Program-made: the position numbers and the translations under genes
Source of the DNA: an uncultured Clostridia bacterium
GTDB lineage: Bacteria; Bacillota_A; Clostridia; Oscillospirales; Acutalibacteraceae
NCBI GenBank assembly: GCA_937891215.1
Contig: CALAEU010000080.1
Span: 1 to 19,493 of the forward strand
Direction of reading: 5' to 3'
DNA: 19,493 bases
The notes under the pieces: model-generated
What the model was told of the DNA's origin: nothing
The model's database searches: none
Seen by the model: only the letters and a program-made list of their open reading frames with translations
Shown here: positions 15,177 to 19,493 of the stretch, in pieces
Layout of the letters: each line of letters opens with the position of its first letter
How positions within the stretch are numbered: the first letter of the stretch is position 1

Positions 15177-17690
15177 ATGAAAAAAGTATTGTCAATTGCA
15201 ATGTGTATTGCAATTATGTTATCATTAGTGTTAGAGGTATATGCAGCTACAGAAAATGATATTTCAGACACAAATAGCGTTTCTGCTGAAGCGCTACCTG
15301 AAAACATAAAAAATTTAATTGAAAATTATGATGAAATAGAAAGCAAAACGAGAAATATAGATTTAGGTGAAAATCTATATGATATGAGCGTACCTAAAGA
15401 TGATGAGAAAACAGAAGTTTCAGTTTTTGCTGTTCCTATTAAATACAAGAAAAATAATGGTGAATTGGCATTTATTGATACATCTTTTGAAAAACTTGGC
15501 TTTACTAAAAGACTTTTAAGTAAATACGATTACAAAAACACCGCTAATGAATTTGATGTTTTATTTTCTGAAAGTGCTGAAGACGGATTCAAAATGGATG
15601 AAGCATTTGAAATGTCTGTAATAACTGAAGAAAAGAATAATTCGGATGCCGAAATTGATTTGGACGAAAATAAAGATGGCAGATTAACCTACAACAATGT
15701 TTACGGTGATGATACTTATATTGAGTATATAAATATCAACTCAGGTGTAAAAGAAAATATTGTTTTAGAAAAGAATATAGGAAAAAATGAGTTTGAGTTC
15801 AAATGGAGTTCAGATACACATATTTTAGAATTATCTGACGATAACACTTTTATAAATGTAGTCTCAAAAGACACCGGTGAAGTAGATTATGTTTTCTCAC
15901 CATTATACGTTTATGATTCGTATACAACTTCAAAGAAACAAGAAAACTCTGCTGAAAGTGATACTATTATTGAAACAACTGCAGAAAACCCATTTGTTAC
16001 TCATAGTTCAACTTTAGCAGATACAAATATTGAAGACACAACCATTGAAGACACAACCATTGAAGACACAACCATTGAAGATACAACCATTGAAGATACA
16101 ACTATTGAAGATGCAAATAAGTTAGGAATAATAGCCCAAATTTTCAGTTCGGCTAAAAAATTGGAACTTTCATCTAAAAACGAATTCGAAGCAAAAGAAA
16201 CTACAGATGCTACTGCAATTGATACAGAAGCAGAAACTCAAATATTTACTGAGAGTACTACAGGAATTTTTGAAACACAAGAAACTGAAGAAAATGTTAT
16301 TACTACAACTGAAAGTACTGTTACTGTAGTTCCCGAAACCCAAATTATCGCAACTGAAGATATTAACCCTGATTATGTAAATAAACATAACACAGAAGAT
16401 TGTTATTACAAAATAACCGATAACGGCAATGGTAATTATATAATAACTGCTGTTATTTCAAAAGATTTCTTAAACTCAAAAGAAACTGTTTACCCTGTAA
16501 CTATTGACCCAAGTGTTACCGCTTCATCTTCTACTTCTAATATTGAAGATACTTATGTTTACCAAGCATCACCAGATTCAAACTATGGTTCTTTTTCTTA
16601 CATGCGTTTTGGGTATAACGGTGGTAAATACTGGGGATATGTAAAATTCAAAGAACTACCAAATGAAATCGGGTGCGGAAGTCAAATAACAATAGCAGAC
16701 TTAACATTGAAATTCAGACCAGGCCAAACAACAAGCGCTATTGGGAAAATTGGTGGAATAACTTCAAAAAATTGGAGTGAAAATAGTCTTACTTGGAATT
16801 CGCGAATTTCATGGAATGGTTATAATAGTACATCTGACCATAATAATTGTCTATATTATAAATTTGATGTTATACAGTTAGTTCAGGATTGGTATAACAA
16901 AGAAGTCCCTAATTATGGTTTTGTATTTACATATAAAAATCAAACACACAATGATTACAATTCCGTGTATTCTTCTGAATCCTCCTCTGCAAATGCTCCT
17001 TGTTTAAGAATTGTTTATGCTAATGTAAAAAAAGAAAATTATTATGGTCCTAACAATACTCAATATCAACGTGGTGCTGCTAGACATTATGCACTAGAAA
17101 ACTGGGATTATTCCAGTTTAACAAAGGATACTCCTGATTATTATTCAACACTTGTATCCGGAGGAACTATCAAGAATTTTTATTATGGAGGTGATTGCAC
17201 AAACTTCGTTTCACAATGTTTGTTTTTTGGTAAAATGAAACAAATAGGAAATGAGTCAACAAGAAAAGAAGTAACTGCTTGGTATTATGATTACAGTAAA
17301 AATTATTATTATGCTTCCTACACTTGGGGCGGTGCAGAACCTTTCACAAAACATTGGGGACATCTACCTAAAGACGATCCCGAACACGATGATTGCCTTC
17401 AAAGAGCTTATTTAACTGTAATATATGAGGACCCATGGGATGTTTTATTTGATTGGGATTATATAGTTTCAAATTTTAAAGAAGGTGATGTAATTCAATA
17501 TTATAAAGCTTCAGAAGGAGTTACACATTCTGCTATAATACACGATGTGGATCCCGATAGTAAAACTATAAAATACGCTCAGCACTCATCTAATCTTGCT
17601 GACATCGATTTGGAAGAAAAAATGTATACTTTCTTAACTTCAGAAGACGATTATAACTACAGTATTATTCTTCATAAAATTTCTATTTAA
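15177..17690 (+). CDS. Secreted DNRLRE-domain protein with C-terminal Amidase_6 (cysteine peptidase-like) domain
   Basis: This 837-aa protein has a signal peptide (1 to about 23, ending VYA). Residues 24-250 resemble the beta-rich N-terminal part of RHS/wall-associated proteins (ENIVLEKN, VVSKDTGEVDYVFSPLYVYD). Next is a Thr/Glu-rich linker (about 255-400) with six IEDTT-type repeats. A DNRLRE-type beta domain (about 435-615) contains TIDPSV, DTYVYQASPDSNYGS, SENSLTWNS and YYKFDVIQLVQDWYN. The C-terminal Amidase_6 domain (about 620-837) has QRGAARHYALENW, the putative nucleophile C674 in GGDCTNFVSQC, H784 in THSAIIHDVD, and YAQHSS. Amidase_6 is a NlpC/P60-like fold predicted to cut amide bonds, perhaps in peptidoglycan, but its substrate is unproven. 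The protein should act outside the cell; no LPxTG or SLH anchor is seen. AGGAG lies 11 bases before the ATG. A small membrane-anchored protein follows in the same operon. Confidence 0.85.
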   Translation: MKKVLSIAMCIAIMLSLVLEVYAATENDISDTNSVSAEALPENIKNLIENYDEIESKTRNIDLGENLYDMSVPKDDEKTEVSVFAVPIKYKKNNGELAFIDTSFEKLGFTKRLLSKYDYKNTANEFDVLFSESAEDGFKMDEAFEMSVITEEKNNSDAEIDLDENKDGRLTYNNVYGDDTYIEYININSGVKENIVLEKNIGKNEFEFKWSSDTHILELSDDNTFINVVSKDTGEVDYVFSPLYVYDSYTTSKKQENSAESDTIIETTAENPFVTHSSTLADTNIEDTTIEDTTIEDTTIEDTTIEDTTIEDANKLGIIAQIFSSAKKLELSSKNEFEAKETTDATAIDTEAETQIFTESTTGIFETQETEENVITTTESTVTVVPETQIIATEDINPDYVNKHNTEDCYYKITDNGNGNYIITAVISKDFLNSKETVYPVTIDPSVTASSSTSNIEDTYVYQASPDSNYGSFSYMRFGYNGGKYWGYVKFKELPNEIGCGSQITIADLTLKFRPGQTTSAIGKIGGITSKNWSENSLTWNSRISWNGYNSTSDHNNCLYYKFDVIQLVQDWYNKEVPNYGFVFTYKNQTHNDYNSVYSSESSSANAPCLRIVYANVKKENYYGPNNTQYQRGAARHYALENWDYSSLTKDTPDYYSTLVSGGTIKNFYYGGDCTNFVSQCLFFGKMKQIGNESTRKEVTAWYYDYSKNYYYASYTWGGAEPFTKHWGHLPKDDPEHDDCLQRAYLTVIYEDPWDVLFDWDYIVSNFKEGDVIQYYKASEGVTHSAIIHDVDPDSKTIKYAQHSSNLADIDLEEKMYTFLTSEDDYNYSIILHKISI
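16029..16118 (+). repeat. 15-bp tandem repeat, six units, encoding IEDTT
   Basis: Units start ATTGAAGA. The first three (16029-16073) are identical (ATTGAAGACACAACC), units 4 and 5 differ by one or two silent bases, and unit 6 is diverged at its end. The period is five codons, so gain or loss of units keeps the frame and only changes linker length. Confidence 0.93.
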
Positions 17691-17702
17691 GGAGTGAGAC
17701 TT

Positions 17703-18356
17703 TTGCTAAAAAGATATGTTATTATACTATCTATTCTTTTAATTACTATTGTAGGTAGTATACTTTTAATCAAATCGAATCACAAAGCAGAAATTGCATC
17801 GTTGTCAGATACATCATCTCACACTGATTTTGTTAGTCAAACTGAAACCGAAAACAAAATGAATACAGCCCTCGAGAAATTCAGTTATACTTTAAAAAGT
17901 GAGTATAAAAGTAGGGAAGAGGTTCTAACAGAAAAAGAAAATTTAAAAGTATATTATCTTGATTATTGTGTTAACAAAACCGCTGAAGAAATTGATTTTG
18001 CTGATACTTCATACAAAAATTTATTAAAAACATTAAATGATTGGTTATATATTTTTCCACCATCAGATTCAGAAATTTTAACAGAAAAAGAACGAATGTT
18101 GGAACAAGCTATCTTTTTTAAAGAAGAAGATTTAATGTTCGCAAAAAACTCTTATAAAAATAATCCCACATCTGAAAAATATGAAAAAATAAAAAGATTA
18201 AAAGAAATCTACAATAATGCTGAAAAAGTTCTCAAAGAATACAAAAAGGGAAAAATCACAATTGATGAAGCATTAGAAAAGTTAGAGGTTCAAAATTCCC
18301 GTACTTTAGAAAATTATTACAAACAAATCGAAGCTGCAAAATCTGATAATAAATAA
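17703..18356 (+). CDS. Small membrane-anchored helical protein, unknown
   Basis: I do not recognise this 217-aa protein. It starts with a single hydrophobic helix (about 4-24, YVIILSILLITIVGSILLI) with KR before it, so it is probably anchored with its body outside the cell. A short Ser/Thr-rich spacer follows, then Lys/Glu-rich helices with heptad-like stretches (about 55-215, for example YEKIKRLKEIYNNAEKVLKE). A single Cys lies in LDYCVN, and WLYIFPPSDSE is the only non-helical-looking part. The start is probably TTG at 17703, with AAGGAG (17689-17694) 8 bases upstream overlapping the upstream stop. A GTG at 17694 lies inside that site. It is the second gene of an operon with the Amidase_6 protein, so it may be its partner, anchor or inhibitor; that is inference only. 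Confidence 0.75.
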   Translation: MLKRYVIILSILLITIVGSILLIKSNHKAEIASLSDTSSHTDFVSQTETENKMNTALEKFSYTLKSEYKSREEVLTEKENLKVYYLDYCVNKTAEEIDFADTSYKNLLKTLNDWLYIFPPSDSEILTEKERMLEQAIFFKEEDLMFAKNSYKNNPTSEKYEKIKRLKEIYNNAEKVLKEYKKGKITIDEALEKLEVQNSRTLENYYKQIEAAKSDNK

Positions 18357-18387
18357 ACTTCATTTATATCATCTACAAGTAAAAAAC

Positions 18388-18440
18388 AAGTTCTATCATT
18401 TTAAGTTTACTAAAACTTTAAATGATAGAACTTATCTTTT
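18388..18440 (+). terminator. Terminator of the amidase operon
   Basis: A 14-bp perfect stem (18388-18401 with 18420-18433), one mismatch, then 6 more bp (18403-18408 with 18413-18418) and a 4-base loop are followed by ATCTTTTTG. It lies 32 bases past the preceding stop. Confidence 0.87.
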
Positions 18441-18448
18441 TGTTATTC

Positions 18449-18473
18449 AATTATAATTGCTGACCGCAGGTCC
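18449..18473 (+). repeat. Interspersed 25-bp repeat, copy 2
   Basis: It matches 1363-1387 (opposite strand) at 23 of 25 positions, with the core GACCGCAGGTCC. It sits between the amidase-operon terminator and the 3' end of gdhA. The following 48 bases are low-complexity (repeats of TATTCACTATTATCTCT) and include GAGCGTAAGCGAA, similar in style to the GCGTAGCG hairpin near the first copy. Confidence 0.72.
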
Positions 18474-18522
18474 CACAATTATTATCTATTCACTATTATC
18501 TCTTATCTTGAGCGTAAGCGAA

Positions 18523-19493
18523 TCAGATAATTCCCTGTGCCATCATAGCGTCTGCAACTTTTACGAAACCTGCAATGTTAGCACCTGCAACGAGGTCATA
18601 ACCAAGGCCGTATTTTTCAGCAGCAGCTGCAGAATGGTCATGAATATCTTTCATAATCTGTTGAAGTCTTGCGTCAACTTCTTCAGCAGTCCAGTTGTAT
18701 CTCATTGAGTTCTGACCCATTTCGAGAGCAGAAACTGCAACACCACCAGCGTTAACAGCCTTTGATGGAGCAACAACCTTAACGTTTTCTTTAAGATATT
18801 CAAGAGCATCGTTTGTTGTTGGCATATTAGCAACTTCAATGTAATACTGAACGCCATTTGCAACTAATTTCTTTGCTTCGTCCATATTGATTTCATTCTG
18901 TGTAGCGCAAGGCATAGCAACATCAACTTTTACACCCCAAGGTTTTTCACCTGGGAAGAACTGACAACCGAATTTATCGGCATAATCCTGAACCCTGTCA
19001 CGACCTGAAGCACGCATTTCGAGCATATATTCGATTTTTTCATCTGTTGTAATACCATCTTTATCATAAACATATCCGTCAGGACCAGAAATTGTAACAA
19101 CTTTACCGCCGAGTTCAGCAATTTTCTTTGCTGCACCCCAAGCAACATTACCGAAACCTGAAAGAGCGAATGTTTTACCTTTAATATCTTCGCCGAAGTG
19201 TTTGAAAACTTCAACTGCATAATAAGTAGCTCCGTAGCCTGTTGCTTCTGGTCTTACGAGAGAACCACCGTAAGAAAGACCTTTACCTGTAAGAACGCCG
19301 TTTTTGAAAGCACCCTTAATTCTTCTGTATTGACCGTAAAGGTAACCGATTTCACGAGCACCAACGCCAATGTCACCAGCAGGAACGTCAACATCAGGAC
19401 CGATGTGTCTGTAAAGTTCTGTCATAAAGCTCTGGCAGAAACGAAGAATATCCATATCGCTCTTACCTCTTGGGTCGAAGTCAGAACCACCTT
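18523..19493 (-). CDS. gdhA: Glutamate dehydrogenase, NADP-type, C-terminal part (cut by window edge)
   Basis: The minus-strand frame enters from the right edge (GGSDFDPRGKSD, with no start in the window) and ends at the TGA at 18523-18525, giving 323 residues of a protein usually near 445. Conserved blocks are KSDMDILRFCQSFM, DVPAGDIGVGAREIGY, GYGATYY, the Rossmann SGFGNVAWGAA, PCATQNEI and the C-terminal NAGGVAVSALEMGQNS. It interconverts glutamate with 2-oxoglutarate plus ammonia in the cytoplasm. The sequence matches the hexameric bacterial GDH I group, which is usually NADP-dependent and assimilates ammonia; coenzyme choice is by family, not proven here. The catalytic lysine and the promoter lie outside the window. 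No terminator hairpin is clear after its stop. Confidence 0.94.
   Translation of the reverse strand, partial: GGSDFDPRGKSDMDILRFCQSFMTELYRHIGPDVDVPAGDIGVGAREIGYLYGQYRRIKGAFKNGVLTGKGLSYGGSLVRPEATGYGATYYAVEVFKHFGEDIKGKTFALSGFGNVAWGAAKKIAELGGKVVTISGPDGYVYDKDGITTDEKIEYMLEMRASGRDRVQDYADKFGCQFFPGEKPWGVKVDVAMPCATQNEINMDEAKKLVANGVQYYIEVANMPTTNDALEYLKENVKVVAPSKAVNAGGVAVSALEMGQNSMRYNWTAEEVDARLQQIMKDIHDHSAAAAEKYGLGYDLVAGANIAGFVKVADAMMAQGII

Noticed and set aside
16029..16118. Possible CRISPR array
   Set aside because: The units are contiguous 15-mers without spacers, inside an open reading frame.
18930..19220. Second minus-strand frame within gdhA
   Set aside because: Overlaps the strongly conserved GDH frame on the same strand; a shadow frame.

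Overview
The window is AT-rich, gene-dense and bacterial. It carries consensus sigma-A-type promoters, AGGAGG-type ribosome sites, frequent TTG/GTG starts, a Spo0A homologue, an anaerobic ribonucleotide reductase and an intracellular GH51 arabinofuranosidase. Together these point to an anaerobic, plant-fibre-using Clostridia (Firmicutes), probably close to the Ruminococcaceae/Oscillospiraceae. The genus is inference. No rRNA, tRNA, CRISPR array, transposase or phage gene was seen.

Left part (1-2385), all on the minus strand: nrdG (activase), a class-U sirtuin, and the first 109 codons of nrdD (anaerobic NTP reductase, running off the left edge). The nrdD promoter is surrounded by NrdR-box-like palindromes, one of them inside a hairpin at the end of the sirtuin gene. 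The 314-base gap between nrdG and the sirtuin has a 15-bp inverted repeat at its ends and an interspersed repeat that recurs 17 kb away.

Positions 2461-3837 (plus strand): one promoter, two tandem paralogous small secreted proteins (signal peptide, Ig-like Big_3-type domain, paired CxxC knuckles), and a terminator.

Positions 3891-12404 (minus strand), the main attraction: four signalling genes in a row. In transcription order they are a Spo0A-family regulator, a 1419-aa soluble hybrid histidine kinase with about eight PAS domains, a REC-GGDEF*-EAL-PAS-REC c-di-GMP phosphodiesterase, and a stand-alone HPt protein. They contain all parts of a His-Asp-His-Asp phosphorelay with two possible outputs: transcription through the Spo0A-like protein and c-di-GMP breakdown. 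A 0A box sits just upstream of the -35 of the spo0A-like promoter, suggesting autoregulation. Each of the first three genes has its own promoter or terminator, so this is a locus rather than a single operon.

Positions 12497-14895 (minus strand): a two-gene operon of GH51 alpha-L-arabinofuranosidase and a glycerophosphodiester phosphodiesterase. Positions 15040-18440 (plus strand): an operon of a large secreted DNRLRE plus Amidase_6 protein with an IEDTT tandem repeat, and a small membrane-anchored helical protein of unknown function, closed by a strong terminator. At the right edge (18523-19493, minus strand) is the C-terminal part of NADP-type glutamate dehydrogenase.
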